The position numbers and the translations under genes are program-made. 8,439 nt of DNA from DATEMK01 sp035275625 (lineage in GTDB: Bacteria > Bacteroidota > Bacteroidia > AKYH767-A > OLB10): positions 1 through 8,439 of the forward strand of contig DATEMK010000385.1 of assembly GCA_035275625.1 (NCBI GenBank), read 5' to 3'. Positions 1 to 6,677 of the stretch are shown in pieces. Positions within the stretch are counted from its first letter, which is position 1; each line of letters starts with the position of its first letter. The notes beneath the pieces were generated by a model. The model was not told the origin of the DNA. It searched no databases and saw only the letters and a list, made by a program, of their open reading frames with translations.

Positions 1-780
1 ACTTTTCACATTCACAAAATAAATTCCTGTGTTCAGCTTTGCAGGTTCATAGCTGATGGAATGAAAATTTGCAACCATTCCTGAAAATATTTTTCCAACC
101 TGTCTTCCCTGCAAATCTGCAACCCGGATGGTGAAGTCAGCAGGGGCCGGAGTTTTTACATTAATATTTATTTTCTGAAAAGCAGGATTGCCAGCCAGCT
201 TTATTTCCGGAGTATTATTTAAAGCGGCAATTCCCGTTGTATTAGGCGAAGTGATCCAGTTGGTTATCGCAGTATCAAGCGGATCAACAAATTCCGCAAA
301 GTGATGCACCCAATGCCCTGCCTCATCAATGCAGAATTTATTAAAGTTCCAGCTCACGGGAGCATTAGCCACACCGTTCCGGCTCATCAGTTGCAGCCAT
401 TTGTAAACTTCGGCTGTATCCTGAGCAGTGATGGATATTTTATGCATCAGCTGGAAAGCCACATTATATTGGTGCGCAAATGCAAGGATAGTGGAATCAT
501 CATACGGTTCCTGTCCGCCAAAATCATTGCAGGGGAAACCGATAATGGCAAAATTGGGTCCGCTGTAAATGGAATCAAGTATGACGAGATTCGTGTACTG
601 AGGGGTATATGAACAATAAGAAGCGGTGTTTACCACCAGCACTTTTTTACCTGCAAAATCTGATAGATCAAGGGTATCATGAAGGATAGTAATCTCTGAA
701 AAATCATGAAATGTTTCTGTTTGCGCCTTGACGGTAAAGGATAAAAGAGTAATTGTAAGATAAGATATAATTTTTTTCAT
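1..780 (-). CDS. Secreted glutathione peroxidase-like protein with T9SS sorting domain (partial, 3' end missing)
   Basis: Translating the minus strand from the ATG at 780 gives 260 residues open to base 1, so only the last few residues are missing. Residues 1-20 form a signal peptide ending KAQ. Residues about 22-178 are a glutathione peroxidase (GPx) domain, a thioredoxin-fold peroxidase that reduces hydroperoxides. The peroxidatic Cys56 sits in VNTASYCSYTPQY, then come FPCNDFGGQEP (Cys84, Gln90) and SWNF (Trp144, Asn145), so the catalytic tetrad Cys-Gln-Trp-Asn is complete. At the place where thioredoxin-dependent GPx enzymes carry the resolving Cys, this protein has Ala102. Cys150 in NKFCID is an extra cysteine. 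Residues about 190-260 look like a type A T9SS C-terminal domain (FTIRVADLQGR, then LNTGIYFVNV), which predicts export across the outer membrane. The family is clear; the electron donor is not known. Confidence 0.9.
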   Translation of the reverse strand, partial: MKKIISYLTITLLSFTVKAQTETFHDFSEITILHDTLDLSDFAGKKVLVVNTASYCSYTPQYTNLVILDSIYSGPNFAIIGFPCNDFGGQEPYDDSTILAFAHQYNVAFQLMHKISITAQDTAEVYKWLQLMSRNGVANAPVSWNFNKFCIDEAGHWVHHFAEFVDPLDTAITNWITSPNTTGIAALNNTPEIKLAGNPAFQKININVKTPAPADFTIRVADLQGRQVGKIFSGMVANFHSISYEPAKLNTGIYFVNVKS

Positions 781-784
781 TTTA

Positions 785-792
785 CAAATTTA
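785..792 (-). promoter_or_regulatory. Possible -7 promoter box for the peroxidase gene
   Basis: The minus strand reads TAAATTTG here, a full match to the Bacteroidota -7 consensus TAnnTTTG. It ends 4 nt before the ATG at 780, so transcription would begin at or next to the start codon and give a leaderless or nearly leaderless mRNA. No TTG-type -33 box is visible 19-21 nt upstream, which lowers confidence. An AT-rich 8-mer with two free positions can also occur by chance. Confidence 0.4.
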
Positions 793-829
793 TTTTGTTT
801 TTAATGCTTTATCAGCCACCGGATAATTT

Positions 830-856
830 TTTTATTAACCGTGAAGGTTAATAAAA
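830..856. repeat. 11-bp perfect inverted repeat between divergent genes
   Basis: TTTTATTAACC at 830-840 and GGTTAATAAAA at 846-856 are exact reverse complements around a 5-base spacer (GTGAA). The repeat lies 50-76 nt upstream of the peroxidase start and about 190 nt upstream of the DUF547-barrel gene. No run of T follows the stem on either strand, so it does not look like an intrinsic terminator. A dimeric regulator binding site upstream of the peroxidase promoter would fit the position, but that is inference. Confidence 0.45.
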
Positions 857-1027
857 TCAAATCCCATACTGTTGTAATTAAAAATCAGAGTGCAATTTAC
901 TTATTTTTTCAATATAAAAAAAGAAAAATCATAAATCGCAGAAAAGATTGATTGCCGCACTGTTTTATATAGTCATGAGGGATCAGTTTAATCATGCATT
1001 CAATGTTAAAAGTAACGGGTAATTCCC

Positions 1028-1035
1028 TACCTTTG
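1028..1035 (+). promoter_or_regulatory. Probable -7 promoter box for the DUF547-barrel gene
   Basis: TACCTTTG matches the Bacteroidota -7 consensus TAnnTTTG at every fixed position and lies 12 nt upstream of the ATG at 1048. Transcription would start around 1039-1042. It falls downstream of the other in-frame ATG codons at 994 and 1003, so if it is real those codons cannot be in the transcript and translation must start at 1048. No clear -33 TTG was seen at the expected distance. Confidence 0.5.
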
Positions 1036-1047
1036 TTATGCTGCACT

Positions 1048-2787
1048 ATGAAAAGACCGACTTTGATTCTGTTGATTTTTTGCGGGTTTACTGCGTTTGC
1101 CGGACAACCGGGCGATGATTTTTTTTCAAACGCACAGGTTTTCTTTTCAAAATATGTGATGAAAGGAAAAGTAAATTACGAAGCGGTTAAAAGGGATTCG
1201 GCTTTTACAGCACACCTGGTTGGACAAATTGAATCATTTAACTTACGAACTTCCGGCCCCAATGCGCGTGAAGCTTTTTACCTCAATGCATATAATATCC
1301 TCGTCATTAAATCGGTGGCAGACAAATATCCTGTAAAGTCAGCTATGGATATAAAAGGATTTTTTGATGTGCAGACACATGTGGTTGCCGGTGAAAGCAT
1401 GACATTGGATGATCTGGAAAAAATTAAGATCGGAAACGAATATCACGACCCGCGGATTCACTTCTGGCTCATTCCTGCTGCCACGGGCAGCCCCGGGGTG
1501 AACAGCAATGCAATAATGCTTTATAACCTGGACGCGCTTCTTGACGAGCAATTAAAAACGGCTTTAAACAATGATGATTACATCGGCCTGGATCCTCCTC
1601 ATAAAGAAGTTTTGGTTCCGACAATTTTTAAAATAAATGAAAGTGATTTCACAAAAGACCAAAAAACTGTTATAGACTTTATTAATTTATACAGGAAGAA
1701 AAAAATTAATGCAGGATATAAAATAAATTATTATTTTTCAAACAATGACCTGAACAGCTGGACCGAAAAGAAAAAAGCTGGAAAAGCAAAAGAGGAAAAG
1801 ATTTTTGTCACACCGGTAGTCGAAGCAAAACCTGAAAAAAAAGACACTATTATTGAAAAACCGGTTACCAAAGAAATTGCCGATACTTCCAAACCTGCCG
1901 TCACAGAGGTTTCAGTGAGCAAACCGCTTCCCGCCAGTGATTCAGCAGCAGCAGCAGCCATCGTTGTTCCCGGTTTAACCAATCCGTTTTGGAGTGACGA
2001 TGTTCTTTCACAGGGGTCTTACATGCTTACCTCTATTTTCCAGATTCGCGTGACGGGAAGCCTTAATACGCAACATGCCTTGTACAATGGCGAATTAAAC
2101 CGCGTAAACAATGATTACAGGACTTCAAATTTTAATTTTACAGTTCAATGCTGGAACAGGATTTCCGAACGTGTTAATTATGGCGTGCAGCTTACCTTTC
2201 GCTCTCTTGTAATGTCAGATTTCAATTCCTCACCGTATGATGCCTTGTCGTTTTCAAATACTAAAAACTCAAAATTTTATTTCCGGGAAGTTGCCAATTC
2301 GGTAAAATATTTATTTCATGAAGGGAAATGGAGGGTGACCGGTATTTCCTCTCTTCTCGTACCCGGATCAAAAAATAATTTTGTCAGGTATAAAGGCGAT
2401 TCTCTTTTTGATAACGGTCAGACGCAGTGGATCAATCAATTGTTTTTCAATCGCGGGTTTTCAAAGTATTTTACACTGAATACAGAGTTGAACGGAGCGT
2501 ACCGCTTCAATGCAGCAAATTCAGCGAACAGGTTTATTATTCGCAGCGCATTATTACCCGAATTTAATTATTGGTTCGGCAGTTCGGTCAGGTTTTACGT
2601 TTTTTGTGAATTAAATTCTCAGGTGAATCATGGTTTCTTCTCCAGCTTTTATTTCCGCGAAGGAGCTGGCCTTACGCTTGTGCCGGGAAAAATTACCCAA
2701 TGGGATATTCAATACCATTATTATGCCCTTGGAAAACGAACAGTAGCCACCAGTTCGTTCATGCTGGCGGGAAAATTTAACTTTTAG
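1048..2787 (+). CDS. DUF547 domain protein fused to a probable outer-membrane beta-barrel
   Basis: 579 residues. The start at 1048 is preferred over the in-frame ATG at 994 because it opens directly on a signal peptide (MKRPTLILLIFCGFTAFAG) and a promoter-like box lies between the two. Residues about 22-238 match DUF547, a family of unknown function: AFYLNAYNILVIKSVADKYPVKS at 76-98, VAGESMTLDDLEKIKIGN at 113-130, and DPRIHFWL at 134-141. From memory the family usually continues as C-A-A-x-G-C-P-P; here it reads P-A-A-T-G-S-P-G (143-150), with both cysteines absent. Residues about 239-308 are a linker rich in Lys, Glu, Pro, Thr and Ala. Residues about 310-579 alternate hydrophobic and polar residues, contain many Tyr, Phe and Asn, and end in KFNF, as outer-membrane barrels do. 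The DUF547 part would then sit in the periplasm. Flanking gaps of 267 and 168 nt suggest a single-gene transcript. Domain identity is solid; the barrel is inferred from composition and the C-terminal Phe. Confidence 0.85.
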   Translation: MKRPTLILLIFCGFTAFAGQPGDDFFSNAQVFFSKYVMKGKVNYEAVKRDSAFTAHLVGQIESFNLRTSGPNAREAFYLNAYNILVIKSVADKYPVKSAMDIKGFFDVQTHVVAGESMTLDDLEKIKIGNEYHDPRIHFWLIPAATGSPGVNSNAIMLYNLDALLDEQLKTALNNDDYIGLDPPHKEVLVPTIFKINESDFTKDQKTVIDFINLYRKKKINAGYKINYYFSNNDLNSWTEKKKAGKAKEEKIFVTPVVEAKPEKKDTIIEKPVTKEIADTSKPAVTEVSVSKPLPASDSAAAAAIVVPGLTNPFWSDDVLSQGSYMLTSIFQIRVTGSLNTQHALYNGELNRVNNDYRTSNFNFTVQCWNRISERVNYGVQLTFRSLVMSDFNSSPYDALSFSNTKNSKFYFREVANSVKYLFHEGKWRVTGISSLLVPGSKNNFVRYKGDSLFDNGQTQWINQLFFNRGFSKYFTLNTELNGAYRFNAANSANRFIIRSALLPEFNYWFGSSVRFYVFCELNSQVNHGFFSSFYFREGAGLTLVPGKITQWDIQYHYYALGKRTVATSSFMLAGKFNF

Positions 2788-2825
2788 AAAAAAAATGCAG
2801 GGTTAGTATTAACTATTCATTCAGC

Positions 2826-2851
2826 CAGCAGTCTTATAATTTTTATTGCTG
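2826..2851 (+). terminator. Weak hairpin after the DUF547-barrel gene, possible terminator
   Basis: CAGCA at 2826-2830 pairs with TGCTG at 2847-2851 and can extend inward by one G-T and one T-A pair, giving a 7-bp stem with a 12-base loop. A short T-rich stretch (TTTATAAT) follows. It lies 38 nt after the stop codon. The short stem and large loop make it a poor intrinsic terminator, so it is only a candidate. Confidence 0.25.
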
Positions 2852-2897
2852 TTTATAATCAATTTATCCCGGCATCCGATCATATCAAAAAAAAACT

Positions 2898-2905
2898 TTA
2901 ATTTG
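2898..2905 (+). promoter_or_regulatory. Possible -7 promoter box for the CotH-type gene
   Basis: TTAATTTG differs from the consensus TAnnTTTG at one fixed position and lies 50 nt before the ATG at 2956. The 168-nt intergenic gap is AT-rich and must hold a promoter if the gene is transcribed separately, but no -33 box supports this site. Confidence 0.25.
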
Positions 2906-2955
2906 CAAACATTATTAAAAGGTTATTAAAATGTTAAATCTTTAATCCATAAAAA

Positions 2956-5487
2956 ATGAAAAGAACAATACGCTGCACACCCATCTTTATTTTATTTTTC
3001 AGTTTGTCACTCAGTTCGCTTAAAGCGCAGGTGGTGATCAACGAGTTTTCCTGCTCCAACCTTTCACAGTATATAGATAATCACAGCGATTATAATGACT
3101 GGATTGAATTGTACAATGCCGGGACTTCTTCAGTAAGCCTTACAGGTTATTATTTAAGTGATGATTCACTTGATAATTTAAAATGGCAGATTCCGGCCGG
3201 TATTACCATTGCCAGTCACGGATTTTTACGCTTTTGGGCGTCAGGAAGAGATGAGGTTTCCGGATCGTCTTACCATACAAATTTTACATTGAAGCAAACA
3301 AAAAACAATAATGAATGGGTTGTTTTATCCAACACCGCGGGGGTATTTGTTGATTCAAAGGAGATTTCGCAAAAAACACAATTGGGACATTCCTACGGAC
3401 GCTATCCTGACAGTAATAACTCATGGGCTATTTTCACTACACCTTCTCCCAATTCTTCAAATAACAGCGCTTTTCCTTATATTGATTATGCAGATAAACC
3501 CGACTTCAATGTACCTGCCGGTTTTTATGCTTCCGCACAAACGGTATCAATTACCACCACCGAGCCAAGCTCTCAAATACGTTATACAACCGATGGAACT
3601 CTGCCCACCGCAACTTCAACGGTTTATACCGGACCGGTCAGCATTACTACTACAAAAGTTTTAAAAGCCATAACTTTTAGTTCGAATCTTTATATTCTCC
3701 CGAGTTTTATCGAGTTTAACACGTATTTTATTAATTCTTTGCATACAGTGCCCGTTGTTTCCATTGCCGGAGATCAGCTTACCACTCTTGCAAACGGAAA
3801 TGGTAATCTTGAGCCGAAGGGCACTTTTGAATATTTTAATACCAGCCAGGTACGAACAGCCAATACCTATGGTGAATTTAATGAGCATGGGCAGGATTCG
3901 TGGGCGCTGAGCCAGCGCAGCCTTGATTTCGTATCCCGGGATGAAATGGGATATAATCATTCTATAGAAGAGCAATTATTTACTACCACACCGCTTGATA
4001 ATTTTCAGCGAGTCATTCTGCGTGCTGCCGGAGATGATAATTACCCTGCCGATCACCATACTGCCAATCTGGGAAGCGCTCACCTGAGAGATGCTTTTGT
4101 TCACAGCATTTCGGTTGGCCTTAATTTGGAAGTCCGAAGGGCTTCCAAATGCGTGGTTTACCTTAATGGCGTGTATTGGGGAGTGTATGATCTGAGGGAT
4201 AATCCCGACAATCATGATAATACTGAATATTATTACGGACAGGATAAATACCACCTCTACATGCTTAAAAGATGGGGGAATTCATGGGCTGAATACGGTG
4301 GTACGGCTGCATTTACTGAATGGGATAATTTGTATAATTATATTTATGCTAATAACATGTCTGTTCCTGCAAATTACCAATATGTAACCGACCGCTTTGA
4401 TGTAACAAGCCTGGTGGATTATGTACTTGTCAACATGTTTACTGTTTGCAGCGATTGGCTTAATTGGAATACTTGCTGGTGGCGGGGCCTTGACAGCACA
4501 GGAACACATTTAAAATGGGGATACCAGCTGTGGGACAACGATGCAACCTTTGGCCACTACATTAATTACACAGGTATTCCTAATACCACTCCGACTGCCG
4601 AGCCTTGCGACCCTGAAGGATTGAACGGTTCATCTGATCCTGATGATCATATAGGAGTATTATTAAGGCTCAGACAAAATCCTGATTTCAATCAGTATTA
4701 TATTACGCGCCAGTTCGATTTATGGAATACTGTTTTCAGTTGCGATAATATGCTTCCTTATCTTGACAGCATGGTTGCTGTAATAGATCCGGAAATGACT
4801 GCTCATTCAAACCGATGGTTTGGAACATACACCGAATGGCAGACAAATGTTCAGATTCTCCGCGATTTTATTACGCAGCGCTGCACATCTCTCACTGCCG
4901 GCTGGATTAGCTGCTACAGTGTAAATGGTCCTTATGATATTACCTTAAATGCAGATCCCGCAGGAGCCGGTTCCATTAAAATGAATTCATTAACACACAC
5001 GCAATTGCCCTGGATAGGGACTTATTTCGGAGGCATTGATTCAAAATTTAATGCTTTGGCAAATTCGAATTATCAATTTGTAAGCTGGACTTCCAATAGC
5101 CAGGTTTTTAATCCGAACAGCAATGCAGTAAATGTAACTGTTGATCTCACAAGCAATGACAGCATTGTGGCTCATTTCCTGACAACTTCTATACCCGAAC
5201 TTTTACCTATCAATGAGCCGATTGTGTCGGCTTATCCAACGGTAACCAATGGCAGTGTAATAATACAATACAGCTTGCCTGAAGCTGCATCTGTTTCACT
5301 CAAATTATTTTCATTGACAGGTGATGAAATTACGGAAATAAAAAATCCTGCAGGAAAAGAATTACCGGGAAATCACCAGGCTGAAATCAATTTAACAGGC
5401 TCCGGGCTTGCTGCAGGTGTATATATGTTGCAGTTTAATACAGCTGATTATAAGAAAAGCATTAAGCTATTGTATGCTCCGCAATAG
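2956..5487 (+). CDS. Cell-surface CotH kinase-like protein with lamin-tail and T9SS sorting domains
   Basis: 843 residues. A signal peptide covers 1-25 (cleavage near KAQ). Residues about 26-165 are a lamin-tail domain (VVINEFSCSN, DWIELYNAG, LSDDSLDNLKWQIP). Residues about 180-257 resemble the chitobiase/hexosaminidase C-terminal domain (IRYTTDGTLPTATSTVYTGP). Residues about 265-645 are CotH-like: RSLDFVSRDEMGYN at 321-334, VVYLNGVYWGVYDLRD at 400-415, YHLYMLKRWGN at 432-442, WDNDATFG at 526-533 and DPEMTAHSNRW at 611-621. Residues about 660-741 resemble an InlB-type repeat domain. Residues about 755-843 are a type A T9SS sorting domain (GLAAGVYMLQF at 817-827). Bacillus CotH phosphorylates spore-coat proteins with ATP. 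The Asp pair in WDNDATFG may be metal-binding, which is inference, and kinase activity here is unproven. The product should be secreted and anchored on the surface. The VTC and DUF4956 genes lie downstream beyond a terminator. Confidence 0.9.
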   Translation: MKRTIRCTPIFILFFSLSLSSLKAQVVINEFSCSNLSQYIDNHSDYNDWIELYNAGTSSVSLTGYYLSDDSLDNLKWQIPAGITIASHGFLRFWASGRDEVSGSSYHTNFTLKQTKNNNEWVVLSNTAGVFVDSKEISQKTQLGHSYGRYPDSNNSWAIFTTPSPNSSNNSAFPYIDYADKPDFNVPAGFYASAQTVSITTTEPSSQIRYTTDGTLPTATSTVYTGPVSITTTKVLKAITFSSNLYILPSFIEFNTYFINSLHTVPVVSIAGDQLTTLANGNGNLEPKGTFEYFNTSQVRTANTYGEFNEHGQDSWALSQRSLDFVSRDEMGYNHSIEEQLFTTTPLDNFQRVILRAAGDDNYPADHHTANLGSAHLRDAFVHSISVGLNLEVRRASKCVVYLNGVYWGVYDLRDNPDNHDNTEYYYGQDKYHLYMLKRWGNSWAEYGGTAAFTEWDNLYNYIYANNMSVPANYQYVTDRFDVTSLVDYVLVNMFTVCSDWLNWNTCWWRGLDSTGTHLKWGYQLWDNDATFGHYINYTGIPNTTPTAEPCDPEGLNGSSDPDDHIGVLLRLRQNPDFNQYYITRQFDLWNTVFSCDNMLPYLDSMVAVIDPEMTAHSNRWFGTYTEWQTNVQILRDFITQRCTSLTAGWISCYSVNGPYDITLNADPAGAGSIKMNSLTHTQLPWIGTYFGGIDSKFNALANSNYQFVSWTSNSQVFNPNSNAVNVTVDLTSNDSIVAHFLTTSIPELLPINEPIVSAYPTVTNGSVIIQYSLPEAASVSLKLFSLTGDEITEIKNPAGKELPGNHQAEINLTGSGLAAGVYMLQFNTADYKKSIKLLYAPQ

Positions 5488-5594
5488 AAAAATTAAAAAC
5501 TGACTGTAGTAAACCTTAATGAAAATCGGCTGTCTGAAAAAAGAGTATTTAACTGTAAGCGGATTAATGAGTTTTCCTGATATTTGATGTAAAC

Positions 5595-5627
5595 TTCACG
5601 CTCCGGGGAAATTCTTCGGAGCGTGAA
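5595..5627 (+). terminator. Strong intrinsic terminator-type hairpin
   Basis: TTCACGCTCCG at 5595-5605 and CGGAGCGTGAA at 5617-5627 are a perfect 11-bp stem. Two G-T pairs and one G-C pair can extend it inward, leaving a 5-base loop (AAATT). The 3' side runs into ATTTTATATTT. It sits 107 nt after the CotH-type gene and 47 nt before the lipoprotein start, so it probably ends the CotH transcript and makes the downstream operon a separate unit. Confidence 0.8.
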
Positions 5628-5674
5628 ATTTTATATTTCAACCTGGCTGATAGCAGAATAATTTATTGAAAAAA

Positions 5675-6091
5675 ATGAAAAATAAAGCCCTGATCTTTTC
5701 CTGCTTCTTCTTATTTGCAGTAATTATTTCCTGTAAGAAAGGTCCGGGTGAAGGAGGGACGTCTTCCATTCACGGATATATCTCAGTCATAAAATATGAT
5801 CCTTTTTTTACTGACACGCTGGTGGTTTACGGAGGTTATGATGAAGATGTATATATTATTTATGGCGATGATATCAGTTTTGGCGACAGAACCAGGTCTG
5901 GTCCTGATGGTAATTTCGAATTCAGGTATTTACGCGAAGGAGCCTATAAAATCTATGTATATTCAGACGATACTCTTGCCCCCGGGTTAATTGATACCGT
6001 GCCGAATAAGTACATAGTGTTGAAAAGCATGGAGATTACCCAAAAAAACCAGGCGATTAATGCAGGCACTTTTGAAATTAAAAAACATTGA
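5675..6091 (+). CDS. Small lipoprotein with a carboxypeptidase-regulatory-like beta-sandwich
   Basis: 138 residues from the ATG at 5675. A TTG three codons upstream is possible but less likely. MKNKALIFSCFFLFAVIISC is a lipoprotein signal with a lipobox ending IIS-Cys20, so the mature protein should be lipid-anchored at Cys20. The residues after it (KKGPGEGG) lack the acidic run linked to surface export of Bacteroidota lipoproteins, so a periplasm-facing position is more likely. The rest looks like one beta-sandwich of the carboxypeptidase-regulatory/SdrB type: SIHGYISVIKYDPFF, then GPDGNFEFRYLREGAYKIYVY, the usual 'pDG.F.f..L..G.Y.I.V' pattern. It is probably first in the operon. TATATTTC at 5632-5639, one base off the -7 consensus, is a weak promoter candidate. 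I cannot assign a specific function. Confidence 0.8.
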   Translation: MKNKALIFSCFFLFAVIISCKKGPGEGGTSSIHGYISVIKYDPFFTDTLVVYGGYDEDVYIIYGDDISFGDRTRSGPDGNFEFRYLREGAYKIYVYSDDTLAPGLIDTVPNKYIVLKSMEITQKNQAINAGTFEIKKH

Positions 6092-6108
6092 GAGTCTGTC
6101 AGCCCGCT

Positions 6109-6675
6109 ATGAGTAAAAAATTATTTTGTTACTGCATGCTGATCCTTTTTACATGCAGTGCGTACTCACAGAGTAAAAAAGAAATTAAAAAGCTGAACAT
6201 TAAATCTGCCGAAGTTACGGTCACTGAAAAATCAGGCGGAAAAGATGTTACAAGAAAAGAATCTTATGAAAAATATGATCATAACGCTAATGTGATCGAA
6301 GATGTGGAGTATAATAAAGACGGAACTTTCAAAAAAAAAGAAGTCCGCAAATACAATAAGAATGATGATGTAACGGAAGAAGCTATTTACAATGAAAAAG
6401 GGCTGATCACAAAAAAAACAATAACTGTTTATAATGACAACAACGATAAAAAAGAAGAAACAATTTATGACGGAGCCGGAAAAATTAACGAGATCGTTAA
6501 ATACAGTTACAATGCAAATGGAGAAAAAACTTCTGAACTTGTGACGGATGCTCTTGGAAAAATCATCCGGAAATCGGTTTACAGCTATGATAAAAATGGT
6601 TTGAAAACAGAAAAGAAAACTTACAATGTAAACAATGAATTGATTTCTTCTAAAAAATTTACTTACGGATTTTAA
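6109..6675 (+). CDS. Secreted protein built of five exact 26-residue tandem repeats
   Basis: 188 residues. The ATG at 6109 is chosen because it begins a signal peptide (MSKKLFCYCMLILFTCSAYS, cleavage before Gln21). A TTG at 6088 would overlap the previous stop and add seven residues that do not look like a signal start. After a Lys-rich stretch (22-50) the protein is almost all repeats: Tyr56, 82, 108, 134, 160 and 186 are spaced exactly 26 residues apart, each followed at +1 by Asp or Asn except the last. Within a unit the pattern is Y-[DN], then often a Glu-Glu/Asp-x-x-Tyr-Asn pair, G, a hydrophobic residue and Lys-Lys. This resembles the RHS/YD and MORN-like beta-hairpin repeats of secreted proteins, but I cannot place it in a family. 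Lys and Glu dominate. It lies 17 nt after the lipoprotein gene and 2 nt before the VTC gene, so it is co-transcribed with them. Confidence 0.8.
   Translation: MSKKLFCYCMLILFTCSAYSQSKKEIKKLNIKSAEVTVTEKSGGKDVTRKESYEKYDHNANVIEDVEYNKDGTFKKKEVRKYNKNDDVTEEAIYNEKGLITKKTITVYNDNNDKKEETIYDGAGKINEIVKYSYNANGEKTSELVTDALGKIIRKSVYSYDKNGLKTEKKTYNVNNELISSKKFTYGF
6274..6663 (+). repeat. Five 78-bp coding repeats in the secreted repeat protein
   Basis: The five units encode residues 56-81, 82-107, 108-133, 134-159 and 160-185, each opening on a Tyr codon. The amino acid pattern is kept while the DNA has diverged widely, so these are old, selected protein repeats and not a recent DNA expansion. Confidence 0.7.
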
Positions 6676-6677
6676 TC

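Noticed and set aside
301..612. Plus-strand open frame of 103 codons
   Set aside because: It lies wholly inside the minus-strand glutathione peroxidase-like gene, whose translation shows clear family motifs, and its own protein has no recognisable pattern.
994..1047. Upstream ATG extension of the DUF547-barrel gene
   Set aside because: The 18 extra residues would bury the signal peptide, and a -7-type promoter box lies within the stretch. The ATG at 1048 fits better.
3311..3664. Second open frame inside the CotH-type gene, plus minus-strand frames at 3661-4509
   Set aside because: All are shadows of the long CotH-type frame, which has continuous domain matches across these positions.
5519..5587. 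22-codon open frame after the CotH-type gene
   Set aside because: Short, no recognisable motif, no start signal, and located in the region leading into the terminator.
6331..6418. Runs of nine and eight A (6331-6339 and 6411-6418) in the repeat-protein gene as possible phase-variation tracts
   Set aside because: They simply encode Lys-rich repeat segments in an AT-rich genome, lie in mid-gene and show no sign of a frame change.
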